Assembly (NCBI GenBank): GCA_964017195.1
Contig: OZ024898.1
Location: 11,245,130 to 11,309,129, forward strand
From: Siderastrea radians
Taxonomy: Eukaryota; Cnidaria; Anthozoa; Scleractinia; Rhizangiidae
Length of the DNA: 64,000 bases
Reading direction: 5' to 3'
Position numbers and translations under genes: made by a program. Below, piece after piece: positions 34,891 through 45,877 of this stretch (position 1 is the stretch's first letter; every line of letters begins with the position of its first letter). A model generated the notes under the pieces. The model ran no database searches and had not been told where the DNA came from. It saw only the letters and a program-made list of their open reading frames with translations.

Positions 34891-37800
34891 TCAGAGTGTA
34901 AATGTTTCTAAAAGTCTTAAGACAATCCAACTCCCATATGTAAGTGCAGCAGTGAATTTGAGTGCTTTGAGAAAAATAGTCTGAAAAACCCTAGGAGAGT
35001 ATTGTATGCTTAAGACCTTTTTACCCGAACATGTTGGGGGACAAATCACTGTTTCCTTCTGTTTCCTTTCAAGATGCTTTTGTATAGCTTCGTCTTTTGC
35101 CTGCTTCTCAAGCATCGAGTGCATAGCTTCGGGAACAACTTCCTTAAGCTCATCAGCTACCAGCTTGAGATCTCGTCTTGATGTGGTTATCAAAGCTTGG
35201 TAGATTTCAGAAACATATTCTGAGGAAAAATGGAGATGTGTTTACAAGTTTTTCACAAATAGTTTCATGGGATTAAGTTAGTAATGATTTCACAAACTGT
35301 TGCAATTCATTTTTTGACTAGCTGGCAAATAAAACAAATGTATACTTCAGTCCCTAGATAGGTTTTTAATTGAAGACACTCAATAATAACTCAGTCACGG
35401 TTAACTTCATTCAATTTAGTACATCAATTTTTCAAACCAAAAAAGCAGAGGTTGTCCTTTTATGTTGACTAACCTTTACATGTAAGTAGATGTTGAATTA
35501 AAATACAAACATTGCTCCTAAGATGTTCATTTTCCAATATCTACAGGTAATCTTCAAAAACTGACCATAATTTGAGGCTACCCTAGCTTCCCTGACTGTT
35601 GCCTCTCCTTCCTTGTACTTTGGGTAAGTAACACGAAGCCGTGCTTGGCCTTGGTCATCCACCTTTGTGTCTCTTCTAAGGTTGTAGTTAAAGTGGAGAG
35701 CAGCCAGTATTGATCTTGTAAAAAAAGGGAAACGAGTAAGCAGTGTTGTGTAATTTCTAAATTGGATGCTATTGACAGGTAACAGCTACAGTGACTATAG
35801 TTAAAGTCCTTTCAGTCTTTGCTAATTATCTGTGTTTCTACACTTTCAATCTACAATGTAGTAGATCTGTCCACAAAGGCAACATCCTGGTGCCTTTCCA
35901 CTTATTTTTTGCTGCTTTTCTCTCTCTTTTTTGTAACTGCTGTAGTTCTGCTTTGTTTTAATAGACCTTTTTCATGTGGCTACTATTTAACATAGAAACA
36001 AAACATTTTCCCGTTTAGCCTCGGGTGAAAAACTTGAGGATGAGTTTAGACATGGAAAAACAAAGCTTTTTATTCTCTGGGGACTCAATATGGCACCGTG
36101 TGACAAAGGCCTATAGTCCACTTATTTCACTAACCTGCAAAGCATACCCAGGTATGAGTAGGCAAGCATCTTAGGGGCAAATTGGTTAACCACAGAATGG
36201 TAACCTTCCAAGCAACTTGTTTGCTCAACTGATGAAGCTTTTTCTATGGCTTTTGTGAGGCTGGACTTGTTAAGGGCAGTACACATCTTTTCATATGCCT
36301 CTGATACTACAATGAAAGCAATATACAGGCCCAACTGACAAAATAATTATATTTGGCTCAAACGTCACCAAGATTTACACTGTAAATCTTGGTGCAGTTT
36401 TATTCAGGCAGAGAAACAAAAAAGGTCAGTAATTGAATATTTTTCTAATGCTGTCAATGTTATGTTTTTGCATTAAGGCAGTCGTATGGCGCTCAAACTC
36501 CTAAATACCTTGCATCAGGTCAAAAATGACAGTCCTGAATTGAAAGATTATGTCAACATGATCATTATCCTGTAATAGTTTTTTTGATAATGTGGTAACA
36601 TCCAAAAAGATTAGAACAGTAAAGAACTGTGATTTTCCATCTACCAGTATTGCTACCTTTAGACATCCACACTTTGGGTCTGATGACATCACCATGAGCA
36701 CAAGCATTGAAGAGCCTATTTGGAAGATCCTTGTGTTTGTTGGTAACATGACTCAGGAAGGCTTGGAATTTTGCTACCTTGACCTTTCCAAGGCATTCTT
36801 GAGTCGAGGTCACTGCCCAATAAAAATGTCTCACGCAGGCTTTCCTCCAGCGGCCTATGATCTCACAATTTTTTTCCTTACTTAGTTTAGTCAAAATTTT
36901 TTGAATTTCTGTGGAAAGAACAGAAAAATTCAATGATTTCTAAGTGCAGTCTATTATCAAATGATGTTTACATTGCTTACTGTCTACATTGCTTACTTTT
37001 GCCAATGTGCCATAGATCAAAAAAATGGTTTATGACTGGCTTGCCCAGTTCAGTGCACCTCTTGCCACATTCTTCCCTCATCCATTTGGCAATAGAGGCA
37101 TGGCGGTCAGAAATAAATGACTTGATAATCATGCCTGTGGCTAGAAGGTATGTTATGGCTTCCTTGAAGGCCATAAACTCAATGCCTGAACTGCTTCCGG
37201 CCTCGTTAGCCTAGGGAACACAAAAGGAAAGATAATTTAATGAATTGCTAATATTAATACAGTACATGAAAGTGTTTTGCAAAGTTATGTAAATGCGGTT
37301 ACTTATTTAAGTGTGGTCTTCTTGTGTATCTAGTTTGGTGCACAAAGTTTGCAAGGCTGTTAATTTTCTTGACAAAAGTAAATTTGTTATTATCTTGGGT
37401 CTGGTTGTACTATTTGTAGTAATTGTTTAGTAGGTTATTTTGAAAGGTTTCTGTGTCAACTTAAGTGTATTTTACTTGCCTGTACTAAGACAATGTGAAT
37501 AATCAGGCCAATAGTACAACAAAATATGGTGTAAGTGCCATATTTTGCTGAGTGACCCATACTGTCGTGGCGCCCATCTCCTGCAATAACAACTTCTTTT
37601 CCTTTCAGGGAGTCCAGCAATTTTGTTTGATATTTACGCCAGAAAGAGATGATCGTTGGTATGAGGAGGTGCCGCTGATGGTAGTAGTATGTGGGCTCAT
37701 TATACACCAGTACCCCCATGTGCCGAAACACCGTCAACACTTTCTTTACAGATGCTCCAGCACAGAGAATAGCAAAACTGAGGAGGAGGTTTCCTGCAGG

Positions 37801-40800
37801 AAATTTCCCCATAAGGAATGGCTGACTTTCCCAGGTAAACATCTCTTGGCAACTGCTACACTTAGCTCTAATGGTCAGTAGAGTTCCTGTTTGTGTGCAA
37901 GTAGTTTCTGGGTTTGGGGCCAGGCAATAGTGACAGCATTGGAACAGTAGTAAGAGCTTGGAAAGAAAAACAATTCCTTTAGGCTCCTCGCGCTTATCCT
38001 TTCCAGTGCAATCCAGCCTGTTGAAATCAAAACCAAATCATTAGGTCTATTGCTCCCTTTTTCTGATGTAGCCATGACTGTCTGTCTGATGGTAGGTAAT
38101 ACATGTAAGCCAGACACATTTAACATCATACGGAAAGATTGTAAGGAGTTTATGTAACTCTCTCTAAATACTTTTGGTTCTCACGTACGAGCCTTGTTTT
38201 TTTATAAGGGGGAAGGGGTGGGGGGAGAATGTTCCACTCCTTGTTATATGTGAAATGATAGGATATTTATTAAGAAAGAAGTCAGGTATTCTTGCTTGTT
38301 TATCTTTTAAAATAGTGAAATTACTTAGGCGTTGTTGATTGGCCTTTGTTTACAGTATCCTCTCCTAATTTCTGATAGGCTTCATCTATTCTTTCAGGAG
38401 TCCAATTGGGATCATTGTCATACTCTGGCTCTTCTTTGTCATCATCGTCATCATCACCGTCTTCACTGTCCTCTCCCAATTCATTTTCATTGTCATTACT
38501 GTTCACGGTGGGTTGAGAAGCAGCTTGTTCTGAAGTATCTAGAGAGGAAGGAAAACAAATGACGCAGACATATCTTTGCTTGTTGTCTATCCATACAAAA
38601 TTAATTGGAGACATTATTTATTTGAATTTCTCCAAAAGATATGAAAAGTTTCGCCAACGATATAAGCTTGAGGTAAATAACTTCAACTATGCAAGTTGGA
38701 GTTAAGTGATGGACAGCAATGAAATAGAAATGAAATTTGTTTGGTATTGTGTGTAAAACTCAGTTGGATATAGGTAGGGTGGGGGCTCAATAAAGTTTTG
38801 TGTGAAGGGTTCCCCTGGTTCCCCCTTTTTAACTGAGAAAATACTCCATTCATATCCATAAAACAAAAAGTTGTAGACTAACATGGAAATAAAAGAACTG
38901 CAACACCAGTTTTATTTTTTGCATTTTTGAATGCTAGTGTAACCTCTTTGCTGTAATTTCCTTTGAGCGGAGCCTCCCACTGTATGACCGCCCCCCCCCC
39001 CCCCCCACACACACACATACACCTATGTCGAAACACTTACCACAATCTTGTTCTAACGCGTCCTGATGCGACTCTTGCTGAATCTCCTGCAGTGTCTCCA
39101 CCCATTGCTTTTGATTATTTTCCATCTTATTGGTCAGTCTGGTGACTTTGAATCTCAATAAGGTGACCTCTTTTTTTAAGTGTTTGTTCGCCTTAGAGAG
39201 GTCCTGACACATGCTGCATTGAACTTCATTTTCATTTGTCTGTTGAATTTATTTAAAGATACGGTGTAAGATTTTACCTGAAAGTGTAATTTTAAAGTGA
39301 TCAGGACCAACAAAGTAACGGGATAAAAAGACAATAAGGATCCCTGTTCATGGATACTACTTACGGTTTTGGTTAGAGGCGTCGATGTAGCAGCAGGTAG
39401 CAATTGTGAGACCAGTGAAGAATTTGAATCACCATCCTAAAATCACAAGACATGTAAAATTAACACTTTACAGTAGATGGTATACGGCTAATACAGTGCT
39501 ATCATTAACAGCGTTTGGTCCCATCCTCTGTTAAAAAAAAAAAGCAATCCCTTTACCGTCGAGCTTGATGACCAAAGTGAGTCGCTGATGTCCATTGCTG
39601 GAGGCACTTGGTCCTCTGTTTGGGGTAATTCTTGCTCCACCTGAAAACAAAACCAAAATCCGAGGACGTATAAAGCCAGGCATCAAGAGGCCGAACTAGG
39701 AAGGCTGTAAATGTGTGCCTGAAAATACCTGTACTGAGCTCGATGACAAAAGTTGGTCGCTGATGTCCATCCCTGTCGGCGGTTCATCCTCCGTTTGGGG
39801 TGTTCCGACATCACTTTGTAATTCTTGCTCGAGCTGAAAAAAAAATGTGTATATACTGTAAGAAGTATAAAGCAGCAAGGGGAAGGCAAAATACCCGAAA
39901 ATAGAAAAAAAAATACCTGCATCGCAGTTTCCGCGCTTGCGGGCGACTCCAATTCCTGAACTTCCTCAACTGCGTAAACGTCCGACGAGTTTGTAGAGGT
40001 TCTACTAGTAGTTTCATATTCTGCGAAGATGTCTTTCATTGCCTACGAAGCAGAATTGTTTGAATAAGGAACCCGGTAAAGCTGTATGATAACGTGACAA
40101 TGCGGACTGGCAAAGCGCTTCCGGTGGTTTCATATGACTCAAGGTCAGACAAGTAATCGACAATGGAAAAACATTATCTCTTTCTTGCCCACATAAAAAT
40201 GAAAACAGTCAAACGGACCAAAAGTTATGAAAAAAGTGTTATTCCTTTTTATGACTGGAAAACGTGAGGCGAAGGCGAAGAGAAAACAAGCTTATTGACT
40301 GATTCATTCATTCATTGATTCATTCATGACAATAATACTGGCGCGAAACGCGACACAACTTTTGCGCTTTCAACGCTTGTCATCCAGATTTTTAATTCAG
40401 AGTGTGTATCATGAGCTAGGTTTGAGTTTCAAAAGAGCAAATGTAACGAGTATCTTGCTCACCTACACCGCGGCTTCTGGCGACTGCCATGTTCCCAAAA
40501 TGATAGCAAAAGTCAAAGGTGGAGTGTCTACTTACCTGCCTCCGGCTTCTCGCCGACATGCCAGTGGAGTTGTCCTCTACGGACTTTCTCCAGATAGTGG
40601 GAATAGCTCCGGGAATTGTCATTCTTGGTGCTCCTTCAATGTGGATTCTCCTCGCAAAGCAATCGGCCGCGAAATGAACCGAGCAGATTTTAAAAGGCCC
40701 TTGGGGATTGAAGTTTTTGCGGTGGGTTCTCACGAAGGCTTTCCACGTTGCGGCTTCCTTGCTGGTCTTCGGCCTATGCAAAGAAATTCCAGCTTGTGGA

Positions 40801-40847
40801 TTCGACTTGTTGTTACAGTCCTGTACAACGCAGCGGCAAGCAGGCAT
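34891..40847 (-). CDS. THAP-domain Kolobok transposase, 13 exons
   Basis: Exons on the minus strand: 40536-40847, 39917-40042, 39729-39833, 39557-39640, 39365-39436, 39041-39203, 38325-38538, 37480-38017, 36997-37210, 36657-36908, 36135-36300, 35566-35714, 34891-35219. They sum to 2724 nt (907 aa) with all phases compatible and no internal stop. Exon 1 is a THAP zinc finger (CRCVVQDC ... CSVHF ... GAIPTIW) that binds DNA ends. Exons 3 and 4 are tandem duplicates. Exon 6 is a coiled coil, exon 7 very acidic. The catalytic core includes AGDGRHDSMGHSAKYG (first Asp), ISDRHASI (second Asp), DLWHIGK and CLEGYHSV (likely Glu). The intron after exon 8 uses a GC donor (CAG/GCAAGT). The protein should cut and paste this element at TTAA sites. 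Confidence 0.85.
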
Positions 40848-40950
40848 CTCGCCCGAACAGATGTTTGAAGCGCCAAGCAAAAAAATAAATAATAATAGTA
40901 ATTTCCCCTTTTTTTCCACGTGTAGAACTGTCACTTCTTCCGTGCTAAAG

Positions 40951-40973
40951 ATTTTGATGATAAGATGACGTCA
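40951..40973. repeat. Subterminal inverted repeat, right copy
   Basis: ATTTTGATGATAAGATGACG followed by TCA is the inverted partner of 33048-33070 with one change. It lies about 100 bp upstream of the THAP start codon. Confidence 0.7.
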
Positions 40974-41150
40974 GAGACGTCTCGACCCAATCCTGCGCAT
41001 CTTGGCCGGTTTCAGTAATGGCGGACCTCAACTCACGAAAACAACGGCTCAGAAAATCGGACTTCTGTTTGGAATATCGATCTCAGATTTGGCATGAGTA
41101 ATAATTAGGTTTCAAATATAGTAGAAACGAAAAAACAAAATAAACTCTAG

Positions 41151-41169
41151 ATTTCATCGCAGTAGCACT
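41151..41169. repeat. Right terminal inverted repeat
   Basis: ATTTCATCGCAGTAGCACT followed by TTAA. It is the inverted counterpart of the left terminus at 32822. Confidence 0.85.
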
Positions 41170-41173
41170 TTAA

Positions 41174-43300
41174 TAAGACTGTCGTTTTAACTTTGTTTTC
41201 GCTTGAAAGTAGTCATTGTACTGCTGCCAGACGAAGACTTTCTTTTAAGCTCCACATCTGAAATCTGGTTTTCATCTGACAAACGTGGAGAATAAAGAGG
41301 AGGAAATAACTGAACTGTATTGAGTTGTCAACGGCTTAGGTCATATAAATGGCCCATTTAATATGTTAATGATTACTCGTCGACAGCGTAGTTAGAAAGA
41401 GAAAACACTCAGTCCGTAAACTTTCGTACGAACATCGGAGTTCGCTCGCACTGAGAGGTACGACTTGACTACAGTATAAGTGTTAAGCCAATTTAGAACA
41501 CTGACCACAATGGTACAGTGACGTATACTGTTTGAGGGACTTCTCTTCCACTCCACAGAAACTGCAAAGTGGGGAACTGATTCCCTTAATTTTGCACAGC
41601 ATCTTATTTGTGCGAATGTGACGAGGGCAAAGAATCCTGATCAAATGACGATGAATACGAAATCTGTCTTCCAGGAAATTGAAAGTTAAGACTCAAAAAA
41701 CATTTCAATGATACTCAGAATGGCTAAACACCATCAGTCAGGCCACGCTACCATTGACACCAAAACCAAAGGATTTCAAATTAAAATCCGCAGTCGCAAA
41801 CAAATAAGACTTTTGGTCAAAATGAAACTTGTTGTCTCCCCTAAGTTTACTTCCTTTCACGATTTCGAATAATCTTTTGAACAGTTATTGCTTCACAAGG
41901 CTTTTGGCAACATGCATGTGCCGGCTTAGCTAGAACAATATAAATACAATGGTAAATTACTCAAAGCTGAGAAGAAAAGTTTAGAGTCGAAATGTTATAA
42001 TTTGATTTATTTTCATCTTGGAATGTCGTATTAGTAACAGGCACCGTTCTCAGTAGTGAGATGGGCACCGAATTACCCGTTTTTGGGAAAGGAATCCAAA
42101 TTCGCAGGAATAAATTATGTTTGGATGACTTCAAGTGACCGTTTGAAAACGACCAAAGTCAAAATGGAGGACAAAAAAGATATACAGGAATCCGTATCAT
42201 TTGGCAATAAAACGGAATAAAAAATTGACGCTAATCCTGGATTAGCTTAATCCTGCTTTAAACAACTGGACCCTGATGCTCCAAGTGATAAGTGTGACTA
42301 AGGAATAATTTTAAATGTATAACAAATGTTTTTGAGTTTTTTTTTAGCCTTATACGGTCACGAGCGGCTAGGGGGAACAATAAAATGCCCTCAAGTCAAA
42401 TGCAATTTTAATGAAAACAATGGCACCATACCTGGGCGCATTCACCTATTTATCGAGGTCTTTTGGTTAGTTAACTAGTTCTTATTGTTCAGTGAAAGAG
42501 CACAAAAGCTCACGCACTGTCAGGTAGATTGTTCTCCCTTTCCCACAAGCTTTCACTGGAGCTGGAGGTCCAAATTGATTAGAATATTTCAGGAATAACG
42601 AGAGTCCTTCTAGTAGTAGTGGTTTTTAACTCCAACCAAATTTTGTTCAAAGGCCAGTTAGTATCTAAATATTTGGAGCTGTTGGAACACAGAGCTACAA
42701 AGGGTGCAAGTAAAACAGTGTCAATTTTATGTGGCATAGCCAAAAATAAATTTTTGCCCTGCCATTCTTCTTGATAGTTTGTCCAGGAAGTGTTTAGATC
42801 GCCTTATAATTTTCGTACTGACTCGCCAGGAATGTGTGACAGTTTTAACGTGCTTTATTTTACGTGTTGTCTTAATATTTCGGAGAGGAAAGCCTTCTTG
42901 ATAAAACCTGCCGCTTGTAAAATTTTAATGATCGGGCACTTCCTTGTCGTCCTAAGACATCGAGCACTCCGGAATAATTTTGATTTGTGTCTCAGTGACG
43001 TTCGGTTGTAATTCCTCCTTAATTAAACTTCGCTGCAAAGTGATTTTCTTGTCCATTGAACTCGTCGGGTTGCTCGCGGTTGCTTGCTCACTTTGTTGTT
43101 GAGTGTTCATTGACCATAATATTTGGTCGCAGCAGGTATATCAGCTGATAACCTAGCTCCGTTCAGCCAATCAAGATACCAGAAATCCAATATACATAGT
43201 CCAGGTTTTAATAAAGTGTATTAGCTTTTGTAATTCATGTAAGTGGACCAAGATAATATTAAAAGTTATATATCTTATTTGGTATTTGACAAATTGACGC
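41174..43300. other. Intergenic, no gene recognised
   Basis: Flank of the transposon. Short open frames only; no domain or splice structure that I can support. Confidence 0.4.
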
Positions 43301-43304
43301 CAGT

Positions 43305-43440
43305 CTCTTATGCGTCTGTACTGTTATTGGTCATAAATTTCGTGACAACGCTGTCGAGGCTGCTGTGGATCTACGAATCGATCCTCAGCGAACCTTAACC
43401 TTATGACGAAATTTATTATCAATAGCAGTACACACATTCG
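43305..43440. repeat. Imperfect hairpin repeat
   Basis: GTACTGTTATTGGTCATAAATTTCGT is mirrored by ACGAAATTTATTATCAATAGCAGTAC across about 60 bp. This is a MITE-like foldback structure without coding content. Confidence 0.5.
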
Positions 43441-43677
43441 CCTAAAAACTAGCACATTTATTTCAAAGTCTTGTGTGACTAGTAAGGTACCAAAGCCCTA
43501 TCCAAAGAAGTAAATGTATAAACAGACAACGTAAGCGATGACAACAGAATGAGCTCTGTTGATCATGACGAACACGCTCATCCCGATGAGCTAGGTCACG
43601 TACCCCGGCATAGCTGAAAGCATGACCAAATATCAAGACCCAGACATAGATCAAGAAAATTCTGTTAGGAAACTTAC

Positions 43678-43702
43678 CTGCCGCTTCACGACTGCCCAAA
43701 GC
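43678..43702 (-). other. Possible 25-nt micro-exon
   Basis: On the minus strand GCTTTGGGCAGTCGTGAAGC plus five bases sits between a strong acceptor (ATTTATTTCCAG) and a strong donor (GTAAGTTTCC). Both borders are near consensus. It lies on the same strand as, and downstream of, the Cys/His-rich exon at 44.1-44.3 kb. Confidence 0.3.
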
Positions 43703-44077
43703 CTGGAAATAAATCAAAGTTTAGTCTTGTTAGTGTCTTATTATGGGCCTTTCAAAACAAATAATCAACTCTGTGCATTCAACATTTTTGTGTAGGGGCC
43801 ACGAAGCTTTTTAGAACCTCTAATTTCGTTAGACTTTGTGACTACGAAGCTCTATTGTTTTCAGGGCTAGCCTTGTTGTTTCTGTTGTTTGTTTATTGTT
43901 TTCCCAGCCAATTCTGTGAAGTATTCCGAAGTTTCGTGGCGCCCCTTTTTGTGCCATGAGAAGAGAAATACAGCCAAACAGAAAGCTAGAAGGCCTTTAT
44001 TCCATTGTAACGTCACATTCAACACTTACAACACTGTTAATTTTTGGAATATTTCCTTTTTGTTTTTCAGCACTGAC

Positions 44078-44326
44078 CTGAATCCAAGGTCGGAGTGAAT
44101 CCAGAGGCAGGGGATGACCAGGCCTACAACAAATGACTTTTGACTTTAAAGGAATGTAATGTGCACAGTCATGGCGCTGACATGGTGTTTCGTCTTCGTC
44201 GTGCCGCTCACATGGCTTGGAGTCTCCATCACGTTTTCCAAAACAAATTGTGCAGAGAGCACAAACCTCCGTGGACACTGATTTCAGCCAATGACACTCT
44301 TGTCTGAGTGTTTCGAGGAATTTCAT
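44078..44326 (-). CDS. Cys/His-rich exon of a host gene
   Basis: The minus-strand frame contains CALCTICF, then CERHDEDETPCQRHDCAHYIP, CCRPGHPLPL and RPWIQ, ending at a donor (GATTCAG/GTCAGT). The spacing of Cys and His (C-x2-C, C-x2-H, C-x2-H-x-C-x2-H) suggests a zinc-binding module of the kind I associate with large invertebrate signalling proteins, but I cannot name the family. The upstream acceptor is uncertain, so the 5' border is approximate. Confidence 0.5.
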
Positions 44327-44399
44327 TAAATGACTACAAAATGTAACCCAAAAGAGACAATTTAGACTCTAAACTCAGAGCAGGAATGCTAAGGATAGT

Positions 44400-44918
44400 A
44401 GTACAAGTGTATATGTAAGCCCAATTTTTATATATAGCCTCTGGTGTGATAATCAGCCGAATTGCCTCAAATCGTGTGGAAAAAAGGCAACAACAACGAC
44501 AACGACGATTCCACGGACTACGAGAATTCGAATAATTTCTGCTCTCCGAGCTGGTAGCAAAAACAAACTTCCAGATTTTGGAATGAGCTGAGAAAGCGTA
44601 CTACGTTCTGAGTAGTAAAGGGCGCCCATCTGGGCGGTAATGCTGGCTCCTGATTGGTCGAGTGACGTCATCACCGGAAGTGAGATGGGAAACCGCTGAC
44701 CAGTTGGAAAAAAGGATCGTGGGCTCAAGGTGGGTGAAAACCGCGGAGAAAACGCGGGCTCAAAGTCCAAAGTCCAATTTCTTGAACGTGGGTGACCCAT
44801 ATATGGCCCATAGATGGATTTGATATGAAAACAACACGAAATAAAAATAATATTTTTTTATTAAATTGGTTTTTACAAGAACGTTTTCCTGAGTGTTCCT
44901 TAATGTTCAATAGAGTTC
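44400..44918. other. Junction region between host DNA and the Maverick-like element
   Basis: The left terminus of the element must lie here or just to the left, but no terminal inverted repeat can be tested because the other end is outside the window. On the minus strand, AATAAA-type signals near 44845-44865 would serve the polymerase fragment that ends at 44919. Confidence 0.4.
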
Positions 44919-45370
44919 TCACTGGTATCCATAAGGGTAGGTCTGGAAGGTGACAGGATCTACCACTCTCTTGTCGTAGACCAACTGATACTGTTTGTAC
45001 TGGGGGAAGGTGTACAGTAGGTAGTGCTTGGGATCCCGGACGATCTGGTGTGTTTTGATGATTTGGGTTTGTCTGGGTTTCAGGAGGGGTTTCTGGATTT
45101 CGTCGAGGACATTCTGACGCATGACGCCATAGTTGAGTTGTGCGTGTCCTTCACTGTTGAGTCGGAACCCTCGCACCTTGCATTCAACGTGACCAAGCTT
45201 GGTTTGGTAGCCATAGTTCTTGGGGCCGCCCGACACGAATTCCACAATGTAGTCGTCGTCGCCCAATTCACTCGTAAAGTCGCCGAGGTAATCGCCCAAG
45301 ACCGGGGTTGCTTGCGAGAGCGAACTTCCAGTGGGAAAACCGCCGACATCCAGAAGTACTTCAATCCCGG
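44919..45370 (-). pseudogene. polB: C-terminal fragment of protein-primed DNA polymerase B
   Basis: From about 45300 to the stop at 44919 the minus-strand frame carries the typical Maverick PolB C-terminus: LGDYLGDFTSEL, YIVEFVSGGPKNYGY, ECKVRGF and, at the end, YDKRVVDPVTFQTYPYGYQ. There is no ATG, and the catalytic palm motifs and everything N-terminal are missing. Recognisable similarity fades near 45370, where a tandem repeat array starts. The full-length N-terminal part of a PolB lies at 62395-64000 on the opposite strand, so this is either a 3'-end copy within a long terminal inverted repeat or the remnant of an inverted, internally deleted polymerase gene. Confidence 0.8.
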
Positions 45371-45382
45371 CCTACGAATATT

Positions 45383-45719
45383 AGTCAAGTTCCTTTTTGA
45401 TGAGTTCCTATTTAATAATAGGAGTGTTCCTTTTGATAATACGAGTGTTCCTTTTTGATGAGTTCCTTTTTGATAATATGAGTTCCTATTTAATAATAGG
45501 AGTGTTCCTTTTGATAATACGAGTGTTCCTTTTTGATGAGTTCCTTTTTGATAATATGAGTTCCTATTTAATAATAGGAGTGTTCCTTTTTGATAATACG
45601 AGTGTTCCTTTTTGATGAGTTCCTATTTTATAATATGAGTGTTCCTTTTTGATGAGTTCCTTTTTGATAATATGAGTTCCTATTTAATAATAGGAGTGTT
45701 CCTTTTGATAATACGAGTG
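45383..45719. repeat. Tandem array of ~20-bp words (GTTCCTTTTTGATAATACGA type)
   Basis: Variants of GAGTTCCTTTTTGATAATATG, GAGTTCCTATTTAATAATAGG and GTGTTCCTTTTGATAATACG follow each other about 16 times, with higher-order units of about 80 bp. The array sits exactly where the polymerase fragment loses similarity. Open frames through it are repeat artefacts. Confidence 0.85.
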
Positions 45720-45787
45720 CGCCTTGAACTAATGAAAGCCGCTGGCCCCCTGCCTTTTGACACATCATGTCCAACATGTCCAACACT

Positions 45788-45877
45788 TCAAACCGAACTC
45801 CAGCTGAGTCGTTGTCGCCGCCAGAAGATGAGGATAATGGCCACCAATTGGAGTAGGACAACATCAACCAGGTCCAT
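45788..45877 (-). CDS. Possible 29-aa membrane micropeptide
   Basis: The first ATG downstream of the left polymerase-type promoter opens a 29-codon frame: an acidic start, VVLLQLVAIILIFW, then RRQR and a stop. This is the layout of a single-pass membrane micropeptide with a basic cytoplasmic flank. It may be real viral cargo or a chance frame in a decayed locus; only position and composition support it. Confidence 0.3.
   Translation of the reverse strand: MDLVDVVLLQLVAIILIFWRRQRLSWSSV

Larger units (their letters stand above)
32822..41169. mobile_element. Complete Kolobok-superfamily DNA transposon
   Basis: The left end reads AGTGCTACTGCGACGAAA and the right end is ATTTCATCGCAGTAGCACT, its inverted form with one difference. 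TTAA lies immediately outside both ends (32818-32821 and 41170-41173), the target duplication of Kolobok elements. A second, subterminal inverted repeat of 23 bp (33048-33070 and 40951-40973) contains TGACGTCA. The 8348-bp body carries a THAP-DDE transposase on the minus strand and a P2X7-type zinc-domain gene on the plus strand, whose 3' ends face each other. The spliced frames of both genes are open, so the copy appears intact. Family assignment comes from the protein motifs plus TTAA. Confidence 0.88.

Noticed and set aside
40326..40868. 180-codon plus-strand frame opposite the THAP exon
   Set aside because: The minus strand has the full THAP zinc-finger pattern and a matching splice donor; the plus frame has nothing comparable.
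44919..45370. A complete small gene of 126 codons
   Set aside because: The only start is a TTG and the content is the C-terminal end of PolB, so it is a fragment and not a separate gene.
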